A stretch of DNA of 64,000 bases. Source: Dioscorea cayenensis subsp. rotundata. Taxonomy: Eukaryota; Streptophyta; Magnoliopsida; Dioscoreales; Dioscoreaceae. Below the pieces are notes generated by a model that saw only the letters and a list, made by a program, of their open reading frames with translations, searched no databases and was not told where the DNA came from. Location: positions 248,001 to 312,000 of the forward strand of contig NC_052472.1 in the NCBI RefSeq assembly GCF_009730915.1, given 5' to 3'. Positions 48,481-61,137 of this stretch are shown here, piece after piece (the first letter of the stretch is position 1; each line of letters starts with the position of its first letter). Both the position numbers and the translations under genes were made by a program.

Positions 48481-49631
48481 CTGATTGGCCACAGGGAGAA
48501 TCACTCTTCTTGGCAAGACACAGGAAGAAGGAAAGCGTGGAGCTTCAAGAAAAGAAAAACCATGCCTTGGGAGTAGTAGAGGACTCATTAAAGAGCAAAA
48601 CCCCCTCAGCAGCACCCTATCCATTCTCAGACAACCATGGTCCATGGCTGGCAAGAGAAACATGAGATCTTTTTCTATATTAATAGAAATGTTGCGACAA
48701 AACCCTCCTAAAAAAACCATTACTGTTCAGGGAAAATAGGAAAATAAAAGAAGAAGAAAAAAAAAAAATAATCAATTTTTAGGTTTAAGATCAAATAGAA
48801 AAATAAAAGAAGAAAAAATATCAAAGCAACCATGAGCTTATCGTCATTGCAATCCTTCCGAGGCTGGTGAATCTCTCTACCTTGTTCCAGTTCCGGCCAA
48901 CATTGCATCGTAGAGGAGAAGAAGAAGAAGAAGAGGAAGAAGGAGAAGAAGAAAAGGGAGATTAAGAAGATGAAGGAGGAAAGAATAAATAGAAAAATAA
49001 AAGAAGAAAAAAAATCAAACCAACAAAGATCTGGTTTAGGCTTTGGATGAGGTGAAAGAAGGTTTTGTAAAGTAAGTTAGAGTAGGGTAAAACAAGGTAA
49101 AGTTTGTTTGGATTGAAGATAAGGTAAATGGAGGTTATTAGTGTTTGGATTGAGGGTAATAGAAGGTAAGGTTTTATATGAAAATTATTAAAATACCTTT
49201 GAAGCTATAAATTGTATTTTATGTTTATTTTACACAATAAATATTATTTTTGCAAATTAAATGTTCTTATTTGATAATTTACAATAGTTTACTATTTAAT
49301 TCCAATATATAATATATGACGCATATAATTATCTAATTTTAGTGAGGGTGTTTTCGTCATGATAATATTGCCTCCAAAGCCCTTCGATTTGGAGGGTTGA
49401 AAAAAGGGTTATGGGGGTTTTCAACCCTTCATTTAACCCCAAATATCTTACTCAGTACAAAACCTCGGATCCAAAACAAGCGGTTGGCTCATAACCTTCT
49501 TCATAAAACTTTCATTTACCCTCCCAAGCAGCCCCTAAGATCGAGCTCGTCTTCATCATGATCCCTTCTTGAGGTCAGGAATCCCTCTTCCTTGTTCTCC
49601 AACGTCGCTGACGAGAGTGGTAGATCCAACA
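48481..49631. other. unassigned, repeat-like
   Basis: No coherent gene. Purine-rich tracts at 48740-48820 and 48900-49015 and element-like, TTTGGATTG-containing stretches at 49020-49160 and 49380-49540 suggest DNA transposon ends, but I could not pair them. Confidence 0.4.
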
Positions 49632-49709
49632 GTTCTCCTTCACGATCTTGAGAATCTCCTTGTCAGGAATCTTGCCAGTCCCGTAGGTGTCAACAAACAT
49701 TGAGAGAGG
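49632..49709 (-). pseudogene. captured fragment of S-adenosylmethionine synthetase
   Basis: 26 codons on the minus strand encode the conserved C-terminal segment of SAM synthetase, including [19 protein letters not shown]. On both sides similarity stops abruptly: the sequence continues into unrelated DNA rather than the rest of the gene. Such isolated exonic pieces are typical of gene capture by transposons or of retained debris. Confidence 0.75.
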
Positions 49710-50639
49710 CGGCATGGGAAGAAAAGGAGGAGGTGCAGCAGAGGCTTGAGAACTGCGGCAGGAGAAGAAGAGGAGGAGGAGCAGAAGCCGTAAATGGAGG
49801 CCATTGGAGAGGTGGATGATGGAGACGGAGAAGGAGAAAAGAAGTCAATAGGATTTTTGGAGATCTAGGGTTAGAAGAGCAACCATCAACCAATTAAAAA
49901 AAAAAATTTTTATTTACCAATAACAGCATGCCAAATGTTCATTCAAGAAAAACTTGAATGAATAGTAAAATTTGGGGGATAAACTTAAGATGAAGTATAT
50001 ATATTTTGTTAGTGTTTCGGTCGTTGCAAACTACCTAGACTTACAGTTACATCCCTTGTAAAGTACTAAAATTATTTGTTCATGTTTATTTTCTCTGCAC
50101 CACCGTGCCAAATCCTAACATGGCATGCCAGAATAAATATTTACAGGCTTATAAAATCAAAATTTGACTTTTTGATATTAGTTGTTTATGAATATAATTA
50201 TACAAATTTTGCATAATAATCATCCACTATTATACATATTCAAATATTCGATCACGATCAAAATTTTAAGTCAGTAAAACAGTATTATTATAATATCTAT
50301 ATAAATATTTTAAATAAATATAATAAGAATAATGTTCTATCAATGTTCATTAGTTTCATATAAAAAAATATTATTATTTTTCCTTGCAGAGTTATATAAC
50401 AGAAGAGAAGTCGATCAAGCCTCAGTGAAAAAACCTATTTTGTTCATAAATCATTTTATTATCCTTTAATTAAGAGGTAGTTTTAAAAAAAAAATAGATG
50501 TAGAACTTATCATTTAAAAATCACAATTATTAAATGCAAAATATAAAACATAAACAATACATCAAACCATTTGGGAAAAAAAAGGACTATTGAAAATCAT
50601 AAAATAAAATAGTTAAGAAAAAATTAAAAATATCAAGTT
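49710..50639. other. AT-rich intergenic, no gene seen
   Basis: Nothing recognised between the gene fragment and the tRNA. Confidence 0.6.
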
Positions 50640-50712
50640 CGCGCCAGGTAGGGGTCGAACCTACGACTTTCTGCTTAGGAAACAGACGCTCTATCCACTG
50701 AGCTACAGGCGC
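50640..50712 (-). tRNA. tRNA-Arg (anticodon CCU)
   Basis: 73-nt cloverleaf without intron. The D stem is GCTC/GAGC, the anticodon stem TCTGT/GCAGA encloses loop TTCCTAA (anticodon CCU, reads AGG), and the T arm is GTAGG-TTCGACC-CCTAC. The acceptor stem GCGCCTG/CTGGCGC has one T-T mismatch at the sixth pair. The B box GGTTCGACC is intact. The sequence looks like a standard nuclear plant gene, so it is probably functional. A run of T for polymerase III termination is not obvious in the first bases downstream. Confidence 0.95.
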
Positions 50713-51726
50713 TTCGTTTTCCATTGATAACTTTAATATAATATTTCAAAACTTATAAATATGAAAATAACTTTAATATTAGTATAAATATAAATATGAA
50801 AATTTAGATAAGGAAAAATGGCTTATAATAAAAATATTATCGGGAAAATAAAGTAAAAATTGATAGAATCTTATCCCAAATTAAAATTAAAAACAGAAAA
50901 AAAAAAAGAAACTTGACTTCAATATGAAGTTGATATATATGTGATTAGAATGGAAAACTTCATATAGGCACTTTTAATAAGAACAGAAAGGAGTCCTCAT
51001 ATCCATGACATGTGTAAGCACACTCAAAGTGGAAACACTAAAAATACTTTTCATAAAAAGAAAGGAAGATGATCAAAACATCCTATGTAAACTAATTAAT
51101 CAAGTGAAGATGACCGAGAAGGATATTTATAGCTTCATACGTACATACACAAATAGATAGTTTAATCTCTAAATAACCCATTTTGCAATTTATATAATTC
51201 GTATGAAAAAGCTCTACAAAAATTAAGCACTTGAAATTATATAGAGAGAGGGGAAACAAGTCCTCTAATAGCAAATAGAAAACCCTAAAAAGCACTATAG
51301 TGCATCATATATATATTGTTAAAATTAATGAAAAACCCTCAAACAAAATTAAGAACTTAGAATTATACAAAAGAGGAAAAACAAGCTCAATAATGGAATT
51401 TAGTAACCCTAAACAAAGCTCAATGAGAACTCCCCATATACATATCTCACCATAAATAAATAAAAACACTTGTAAAACCAAAAATATTTCTACAGTTCCT
51501 TCTGTTATTATTATTATTATAACTCCTCACTTCCTCTTCTCCATCTTCTTCTTCCTCTCTATGTCTCAACACCCTTTTCTTCCTCCATTCCTCTCTTTGC
51601 AAGCTTTCTAAACCCAAGTACTCATCATCTCACCTCTTCTTGCATTCACGTTGCACCTTCTCAATCTCACCAAGCTCCTTCTCACCCTCTTCATCTTCTC
51701 ACAAACCCTAGAAAGCTCTTAAGGTC
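50713..51726. other. intergenic, no gene seen
   Basis: AT-rich to about 51480, then a CT-rich stretch (51530-51710) whose minus strand could encode a short Glu/Lys-rich peptide ending at about 51625. No assignable gene. Confidence 0.5.
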
Positions 51727-52155
51727 TCAAAGGAATCCATTTTTCTCAGAGACAGACCTCAGTTTAGACAGCCTATCCACGTACTCCCTCCACAAAATCC
51801 CATGCATGCAGCCATGTCTAAGCTCACGCCTGATATCATGGATGACATGAACGTGTCCAACGTCTTTGATTCTGGAGCCCTTGGATCTCTTTGATTTTTC
51901 TTCTACGTGGGCTAGCAAAGGACTTCCATGCATGACTGTGAACTTTGGCACGTAGGATAGAGGAAGATCATGGAACCATCTGAGAAATTCATTGTTGGAA
52001 GTGATGAAGATGATGTTCGGATATGATCGTCTGATATTAATGGTGTTGGTGGAGTGTACCCTGTTTCCAGTGATTCCTCCATTGATGATCCTTTCTCTAC
52101 TTTTAGGCCCATGCATGGAGCTTCTCTTCTCAATATATATAATATATGCATACAT
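51727..52155 (-). CDS. uncharacterised small ORF, 142 codons
   Basis: Open frame from the ATG at 52155 to a stop at 51727, in less AT-rich DNA than its surroundings. The N-terminal MYAYIIYIEK arises from TA-repeat sequence, so a later Met at about 52113 (MHGPKSRERI) would be more believable. Basic, with no signal peptide, membrane segment or domain I recognise. An overlapping frame is also open for 91 codons, which weakens the case. It could be non-coding. Confidence 0.25.
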   Translation of the reverse strand: MYAYIIYIEKRSSMHGPKSRERIINGGITGNRVHSTNTINIRRSYPNIIFITSNNEFLRWFHDLPLSYVPKFTVMHGSPLLAHVEEKSKRSKGSRIKDVGHVHVIHDIRRELRHGCMHGILWREYVDRLSKLRSVSEKNGFL

Positions 52156-52234
52156 ATGTATTTATATATATTTATATGCATGCACATCTCATTCTCATTC
52201 TCTACTCCCTCGCTCTATATATATAGGTGGTTTG

Positions 52235-52270
<36 letters not shown>

Positions 52271-53089
52271 TAGACACTGAAATTTCTGTTTTTCAAATAA
52301 CAGATTTCAGTATCTTGAGATTTGGTTCTTTGATAAATGACAACAATAGATGAAAGATTCTGTGTCTCTCTCTATCTATATATAGTACATATATATATGT
52401 TTGAAACGTTCTAAGTGCTTGGACTTGTAATCAGAAGGAGATGGACCAATTAATTATCTTTGAGATTTGTTCTTGATGAATAATCTGGCTGAGATTACCA
52501 CGAGCGAATAGTGTCATAAAATTAGTAGGGACAGAAAATTAATTTTCGCTGTGATTTGGCCTTGATAGAGAATCTTTGGTATGGCTTTCTCTAGTTTTCT
52601 TTCTTGTTAGGTCTTTATAGTGTTTACAGAAGAATATAAGGATATTTTATGAAACAGATTATCAGCTTATTTTGAGTTTATATGGCATATATATATAGGC
52701 AGGAGTTTTAAATTAGGAGATCATGATTTGATATAGAAATAATTACCTGCCCTGGAGAATTTTTAGAACTTTAATTAAAATGATTGAGAAGCTCGTTTAA
52801 AGATGTCTGAATTCAGTTTTATCACTGATCTTCAAAACTCGCTGCCAAATAGAGCTAAACGTCCCACCAAATTAGACCAAAATAGAAAACAGCAAAGTAA
52901 GATTTTAAACCTGAGCACAAAGATTAGTAAGGAATAAGATAAGTATGATATAAACTCAAGTGACGCACCATTTGAGTCAAATTGAATCTCTCTCTAATAC
53001 ATGAGAGAACCCAACAAGATGAAACATATAAGTTTCCAGAGCAACAGCCAAACATTTGCATAAGATTTTCCCAACGTTCTAATCACTTA
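52156..53089. other. AT-rich intergenic with (TA)n
   Basis: (TA)n run at about 52238-52269. No gene recognised. Confidence 0.6.
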
Positions 53090-54240
53090 AAGCTTTTCAT
53101 TTGAATTCGAATTTCTAAACTCGCTTGAGCGTGCAGCATGTAGAGGGCTCGGAAACAATATCTGCATTGTCGCTTTGACTTGGCATGTAGGTGAGCTTCT
53201 CTTCTGAACCCCAGAGTTTCTTTTACCGATTTTGGTTATGTCGCCTTCCATCATCATCTTCGGTGAACTCTTCATGGTCGATGCTCACTTCTTATTCGAC
53301 TTTGCCCTCCAAACCCACTGGTAGTATCTCAACGTCGTGGCGTTTTATGCATGAGCTCCATGCTCTCTCTCGTTCTTCGGGTACACGAACTTCTAACTCT
53401 TTGGAAGGTTTTCGGTCAAGAAAATATTTGACAATCTGCACATTAATAATGTAATACATGATGAATGCTAACCTTTGAGTGCAAAAGAATGTTGAGAACT
53501 CTTTGTATTGATCAGTGTTAAAACCTTCCAAAATGCCTCTGAAGATTCGTGGAGGTTGGTGGGAGAGAAAAGCAGCCTGCAAGTCTCCTCAGTGATAATG
53601 CACTTCGCGGCATGACTGTCGCGCTGCCCGAGCCGTCTTTACTGGCACTGAATCTTGCCCATACGACCACCCGCGAAGTCTATCAACCAGCATCATTTGT
53701 TCCTGATCATCAGGTAAATTGAGAATTGCATTCTCTAAAAGAGATCTAGATGGCGGTTGGATTTTCGCCATGCGATGATGTGTTCTGAAAAATATCTTAC
53801 ACCTAATACCGTACACTTATCCATGAAATTATCATCAGGCGAAATTGGGAAAAACGATGAAATTCATACCTGTCTTCCAGGTCTCAGAACAAGAACAGTC
53901 CTCCCTTCTTTATCCTTAAATTTGCTCGAGTGACTTTCCCTGCTCACCCTCGAGCAAGACCCCGAAAGGAAGCCAGCCATATGATCATGCCAATCGAACT
54001 AACTTACATTACTGTTTCTAAGTCCATGCCAGGTGGAGATCAATGTGTAAAAGCTCACCCAGCTTAATTTCTGGTTTGTAGGTTGATCGCCATTTGGCGG
54101 GGTCTTTCCAGCATTTTATGCGCCCGAACATATCTCCCAGTTCCTGGCCTCCAAATATCTCCAAAGCAAGCATCAGAGCAAAACTATGGGGCCTCACTTG
54201 ACAGGGTCCAATAGCAGCTTTTAAAGCCTTAATCTGTTTA
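53090..54240 (-). pseudogene. SEC14-like (CRAL-TRIO) protein pseudogene
   Basis: Pieces of a CRAL-TRIO lipid-transfer protein can be read in order on the minus strand. Around 54050-54236 there is IKALKAAIGPC and then KWRSTYKPE. Around 53876-53940 comes DKEGRTVLVLRPGRQ, followed by a GT donor. At 53590-53790 are LLENAILNLPDDQEQM and the GWS region, and at 53130-53440 IVKYFLDRK and a DHEEF segment. The phosphatidylinositol-binding core is recognisable, but the frame changes within exons and stops intervene, so it is dead or very poorly conserved. The true gene would bind phosphatidylinositol at membranes. No N-terminal exon was found up to the gap. Confidence 0.75.
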
Positions 54241-57126
54241 CAATGAATAGAGAAACTATTATTATTAAATCTACCAGACAGAATATTACAGATATACACA
54301 CACCAGAAAGGATTAAAATCAAAACAAATATATTGTAGTTCGCAATAGTGCTTTTCGTGACAAGGAGGACCAAAATGCCAAATCTATGCTTTGGGTAGAG
54401 AAATCAAAATCATGGAATTTGACACTTTCAAAAGTCAATCACTAAATCACTTGATATCACAGAGTTATGACTAACATGGACTTCCAAAAATTAAGATGAA
54501 AACAGGCAGAGAGTCCCTCTGCCCAGAAGCTGACCTATATGCTGTAAGGGCTTTATGTAACCAAATGGCTGGAGTTTATTATAATGGTTTAGCACTCTCA
54601 AAGTAATTCATCTATTCAACTTTGTGAATATTTAATGTCCACCTGTACCAAACATTAGATCCGTGCCTTAGGTAATGCACACCATGGAAGAAACGAAGAG
54701 TGGGTTTTAGTGAAATAAAGAGATGGAATTAAGCAGAAAACAAAGGGTATCCAATTAAGCTGGAAGTGAGAGCAAAACCATAGGTACTACGCAATGTTTA
54801 TTGTTTCAAACCACTATAGCTGCTGCAAGATTACCAGACACAAAACGAAAATGTCCCCAGAACAGTCAAGATCGATGCTTCAAAGCCAAACGGGTACAAG
54901 TATAAGTCGCTGTCTGGTAAACTAGCAAACTGAAACCAGAAGTTAAAAATTTCAGCTTTGACTTGTTCTAGATCATTGATGACTGTAACAAAAATCAGAT
55001 AGAAATAAGAAAAAGTCCTGTAAGCTAGCTATGTTCGAATTCCACAGGATTTCCAGCTTTGACTTGTCCTAGAATATTGCCTGACTGGCTGCTACTGCCT
55101 CAGAAGCTGGAAACAAACATTAGCAAAATAAATCATGAGAGTTTAAACCAAATTAATATATTTAAAGTCTTGAACCGATGTTGACAATGATGCCCTGCCA
55201 AGAAGTGCCATGAAGTAAAAAAGAGTTTGCAAACCAGAAGAATCTAGCAAAATTTTCATCTTTGGCTTGTTCCTACAGCATCAGTGACTGTTACACAGCC
55301 GGAGAGAAATACGCCGCAAGAAAAGATCATGAAGTTTAGGATCAAATTAACTGTTTTATAAAGTCTTCAATCAGACGTCAATCAGTGTTTTAAAACGTTC
55401 AGCCCTTGACTTGTTATGGAGCACTGATGACTGTCACAAAATCAGAGAGAAATAACATTCATAAAAAGTACTAATGCCAGCACTGGCATCAAAGCAAAAA
55501 GTGGAAAGTAGAAGTCAAGGAGTGAAGGAAAGGAGCAAAGTCCCGGTGTCAATAACTACTAGAAACTTAAGTAGAACAACAGACCAACAAAACTTTCATA
55601 TAGAACCATGCCATTACAAAACATCAATTTGCTAACAAGAAGAAAAAAAAAAAAATCCCAAGTTATCGTAGAACTTCTTCACCTGATAAGAAGATGAATT
55701 TCAAGACAAGGACTACATTCATGATTTCAAGCCAAAAATGAAAGGGGAAACTGAATGAGCCCAGATACCGCTGGCTGGGTGCCCACCATCATTCTCTTAG
55801 CCGGGCACTGTGCTTTCTCCTAAACATGTGATGAATTTTTTCAACACCAAACCCAATCCTAGAGGAATAGACCAACCAAATTACAACCAAAAGAAAAGAA
55901 ACAAAAAAGTAAATTTTGTAATCTCCTTTTGGAAGAACATATTCCAACCCTTATCCACAGAAATGAAAAATCTGACTCTACAATCAGTTACAGCAAAACC
56001 TAAAAGTGGATCTTGAGACCCCGGCAAAACCACAAAACCACTTATGAAAACACCAACTTCAGTCAAAGTTTCTGAAACGCAAAAAGTATGTTGACATTTT
56101 CTCAAAGGAAATAAGGCCCTGAATTGAAGCCAAGATCTAGTCAAAGATGAACTCTAACTTTAGAAAACTCAGAAAACAAAAAGAAAACCTATACCTTTAC
56201 CTATCTCTTCCATCATAAATCAAAATAAGAAAAAAAAAAAAAAAGGGGAAAATCAAGCTATAAACAATGTACGAATTAACCTGAAAACGATTGACGATGG
56301 ATGAAAGAATCACAGAATATTGCAACAGCAAAAGGAGCGTAAGAGGAAAAGAATGTATCTAGCTGCTTCATAGAACCGTAGAAATGGCAGTTTTACATTT
56401 ACCCCTCGAAATCCAATAATTTCAGATTCAGTCATTTTCTACCCCTCAAACCATCCCTGAGGTCTTGTTTTTTCATCAACTGTTCCCAAACTTTTTTTTG
56501 ATGTCCTGACAGTATATATATATACATATATGTATATTTGCATCTAGCACCTGTGAAACAGTTGTTTTGTAACTTAATTTTATGGTGAAAATTTTTAATA
56601 TTAGATTAAAAAGAGTGGAATCATAAAAATAGGCTCATATATAATCGGAAGGTCATACATGGTGAGAGTTAAATACTGATTTTTATATATCTTCATCCGG
56701 TCGACAAAAAGATTGAACGACAAATCTAAATCTATAGTTAGAGACCCCTTAGGATACATTATATTTAACAAGTTTTGATTATAGCTAAATTAGCGTCGTG
56801 TATATAATATTTTATAGTGGACCCAATGGCTTTGAATTTTCCAGTACCTGAGTTTTTTGTGCTTGAACCCAGTTTGAGTTAAATAACAGGTTAAAAAATC
56901 AAAGACTTTTTGATATTGCTAAAGCACTAAGGACTTATTTGGTAAAAAAGTTCAATTGTGGAGCTTTGTGAAGGGGGTTGGTGACCGTCTGGGTTTCCCA
57001 CCATGGTCTAATTACAGGATTTAATAAACAACACGTGAATCCACTTTTTTTTGGGAGTTTAAGGGAAAATATTAGACCTATTAGGAATTCAAAAAAAGTC
57101 GGGGTGAGGCTGTTAATTTAGTATGC
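54241..57126. other. intergenic with diverged interspersed motif
   Basis: A motif reading roughly CTTTGACTTGTTCTAGA..ATTGATGACTGTAACA recurs near 54955, 55052, 55257 and 55401, often followed by AGAGAAATA. The rest is non-coding DNA as far as I can see. Confidence 0.5.
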
Positions 57127-58126
57127 NNNNNNNNNNNNNNNNNNNNNNNNNNNNNNNNNNNNNNNNNNNNNNNNNNNNNNNNNNNNNNNNNNNNNNNNNN
57201 NNNNNNNNNNNNNNNNNNNNNNNNNNNNNNNNNNNNNNNNNNNNNNNNNNNNNNNNNNNNNNNNNNNNNNNNNNNNNNNNNNNNNNNNNNNNNNNNNNNN
57301 NNNNNNNNNNNNNNNNNNNNNNNNNNNNNNNNNNNNNNNNNNNNNNNNNNNNNNNNNNNNNNNNNNNNNNNNNNNNNNNNNNNNNNNNNNNNNNNNNNNN
57401 NNNNNNNNNNNNNNNNNNNNNNNNNNNNNNNNNNNNNNNNNNNNNNNNNNNNNNNNNNNNNNNNNNNNNNNNNNNNNNNNNNNNNNNNNNNNNNNNNNNN
57501 NNNNNNNNNNNNNNNNNNNNNNNNNNNNNNNNNNNNNNNNNNNNNNNNNNNNNNNNNNNNNNNNNNNNNNNNNNNNNNNNNNNNNNNNNNNNNNNNNNNN
57601 NNNNNNNNNNNNNNNNNNNNNNNNNNNNNNNNNNNNNNNNNNNNNNNNNNNNNNNNNNNNNNNNNNNNNNNNNNNNNNNNNNNNNNNNNNNNNNNNNNNN
57701 NNNNNNNNNNNNNNNNNNNNNNNNNNNNNNNNNNNNNNNNNNNNNNNNNNNNNNNNNNNNNNNNNNNNNNNNNNNNNNNNNNNNNNNNNNNNNNNNNNNN
57801 NNNNNNNNNNNNNNNNNNNNNNNNNNNNNNNNNNNNNNNNNNNNNNNNNNNNNNNNNNNNNNNNNNNNNNNNNNNNNNNNNNNNNNNNNNNNNNNNNNNN
57901 NNNNNNNNNNNNNNNNNNNNNNNNNNNNNNNNNNNNNNNNNNNNNNNNNNNNNNNNNNNNNNNNNNNNNNNNNNNNNNNNNNNNNNNNNNNNNNNNNNNN
58001 NNNNNNNNNNNNNNNNNNNNNNNNNNNNNNNNNNNNNNNNNNNNNNNNNNNNNNNNNNNNNNNNNNNNNNNNNNNNNNNNNNNNNNNNNNNNNNNNNNNN
58101 NNNNNNNNNNNNNNNNNNNNNNNNNN
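57127..58126. other. assembly gap, 1000 N
   Basis: Exactly 1000 unknown bases; a scaffold gap of unknown true size. Confidence 1.
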
Positions 58127-58874
58127 TCTTTATTTTGATTTATTTAGCAGATATCAAAATTAGAGGCACAAGGAAAATTAGAATAAGAATATCAAGGAAC
58201 GCCATGTTTAATTGGTCCGCAATATATAAAATAGTATTTGTACATAATTGCATGTCAAATAAAAGATGATAAGCATTTTAACTCATAGATTTATCAGAAA
58301 TTATTTTTTAAAATATTTGTAAGAAAAATGTTTATAAAACTACGTAAAACTATAAAATAATTAATAGATCAGCAAAAAAACAAGTTGGAAAAAAAAAAGT
58401 TATCTGTATCATGTATGCATGGGATTTGCACTCAACATGTGAACAGTTCCACATTATTCATAAAGTTAGATATATATATTTATGGTTGTTGATGAACTTC
58501 TCTTCTTCTTCTAGAGAACTTAATTTGTTTGATGATCATAATCAAATATATTAAAAACCTATATTTAACAATTAATTAATTATAAACTGAATTAACATTT
58601 TATGCATGCAATGCTGCAGTTTAAACATAAAAAAAAAAAAAATGAAAAGTCTAATTAGTATTATATATATAGATTAAAAAACATGCAATGACTTCAAGAA
58701 GTAAAAGACAGCAGATACTTTCTTGATTTTTTTCTTTCTTACTGTCAGTCATGATATATATATATATATATATATATAAAGAGAAGAAGAACAATTAAGA
58801 AGCATTGTTTCTACATCCTTAGCTTGATATATAGAAACTTTTGTTTAATTCTTTTTCAGAAAGAGTTTGAAGTG
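58127..58874 (+). promoter_or_regulatory. upstream region of the bHLH gene
   Basis: Non-coding, AT-rich. A TATA-rich tract at 58752-58779 lies about 95 bp before the start codon and could hold the core promoter. No specific operator or E-box was established. Confidence 0.4.
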
Positions 58875-61092
58875 ATGGACACTGGATCAGGTCATCATTT
58901 ATTACAACCTGTAAGTAGATTAGGGTTAGGGTTTCATTGTTGTTAACTTACACTTGGTAATGATCAGTCATCTTTATTAGTTTTTTTTTTCTCTATATAT
59001 GATAGATTGAAGAAGAAAGAAAAGGCTCCGATAAAAATATATCGTCATGTTCTTCGTCTTTGAGATTTATCTCATTTGGTAATTTTCCAATTAGTTCATC
59101 AAGTGATCACATTAATGGTTTTGAAGAAACTGTGGACAAGATGGATGAGTTAGAGACTTTAGGTTCTCAGAGTGCAAAGTTTTACTATGAGACATCATCA
59201 TCTTCAAGTTCAAGAAGATCAGAGAGCAAACCTCCTCCTCCTCCTTCTTCTTCATCATCTTCTCATGATCATGTTTTTGCTGAGAGGAAGAGGAGAGAAA
59301 AGCTTTCTAAGCTTTTCCTCAATCTATCAACAACCATCCCTGCCAACAAGAAGGTACTACTTTCACTTGGATATTGATCACGTTGAGCATGCTTTGATCA
59401 GTTGAGTTCTTTCATTAGCATGCATGCAGTGAACTTTCGATTCTTTGAATATACTCCCCTGTTCTTTTTTACTTGTTACATTTTGGAGTTTTTTTTTATT
59501 TTTTTGTTTACTTGTCACATTAGAAACTTTGTACAACATTAAATAATTTTTTTTAAATTTATTTTTTAATTTAATCTATTAGTACAATTTTCAATAAATC
59601 ACAATTAATTAAGTATTAAATCATATACTCCACTTAGGAGTAGTTTTGTTTTTTATAAAATTTAGATTGTCAATTAATTTTAACTGATTTTTTTAATAAG
59701 TGTGAAGTAAATAAATTTGACAAGTAAAAATGATATGCTTTTGGTGCGTGTGTCCTTTGAATTGAAGCATTTATATCTAGTATAATGATCCTCAACAAGT
59801 ATCATATACATAAGTAAATAATGATCTTTTATTGATTGCTTTTATGTATTGAATGCATGTGTGTATGAAGTGGTTTTTCTTCAAAAAATAAAAATAATAA
59901 TAAATAAATAAATAATTTTTGCATGAGTGAATATTTATCTTTTTGATCTATTATTTCTATCTATATATATATATATATATATTAACTCTTTGTAATCCTC
60001 GATCTAGTCATGTGTTTCAACGAATAAATTAATGGAAAACATTTATTTAATGATACAATTATCTTTTGGAGATATATATATATGCATAAACACAAACAAT
60101 TTCTTCTAGTTGCTGATACTAAATGGAAACAGATGCATGCTGATCACCTTTAACTATAATAATTTGTTCTGAAGTTCTAAAATTAATATATATCATCCTC
60201 ACTGTGACACTGTGTTTATTCAAATATTGATCATGTGTTGGATTTAGTAAATATTTACTTTACATTGTCCCTCTTGTAATTGTGTTATTTAATTAATTAT
60301 TTTTTTATTCATTAAGCCTAAAAATTTATAAGATCATAATTCAAAGAGTCCATATGGAAGACTAATCTTATTGTAATGTGGTTTCAATCGTCAATAATTC
60401 AAAATTATATAGCCATAAATTGAACAACTGTTCTAGTTTTACATCAGAAAAAATTATTTGCATCATTAATTGTACATTCATTCAGCCATTACATGATTAA
60501 GTTAACAACGTAATAAACCAGTTAATTAAGCTTGTATTAAAAATATATCTATTTATTCCTAACTAGCTAGTTCAAACCAAAGCTAGTGACATTGATTTTA
60601 ACAGAGTGACAAGGATAGCCTTCTTGGAAACACTGTAAATTACATCAAAGAACTCCAATCAAAGGTGAAGGCTTTAGAACAAGCCATTGAAACACCTACT
60701 GAATCAGCTCTTCTTGTTAATAAGAAACCTCCATTGATGGACATGAATGAGAATTCCATGTTCTTAAATGAAAGCTCCTCAAGATCAGAACAAGTTCCTC
60801 TTAAGATTGAAGCCAAGCTCAATGGGAAGAGTGTTATACTAAACATACAGTGTGAGAACCACAAAGGACTAATTGTGAAGGCAATGTTAGAGATTGAGAA
60901 GCTTCCCATGACCATCACCAACACTAGCATCCTACCATTCGGTGATTCATTGCTTGATATTGTTATTATGGCTCAAGTAAGTTGCTCAATTAATTTCTTT
61001 ACTAAGATCACTAATTCAAAATATGTTATTGTCTTTGCATGCATGAAAGATGGTAGTTATCAAGATATTATATATGATGATCAGTAATTTAA

Positions 61093-61137
<45 letters not shown>

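Noticed and set aside
51992-52273. Plus-strand ORF rich in Ile and Tyr
   Set aside because: It is largely the translation of a (TA)n tract; no gene support.
57123-58163. 346-codon ORF
   Set aside because: It consists almost entirely of N from the assembly gap.
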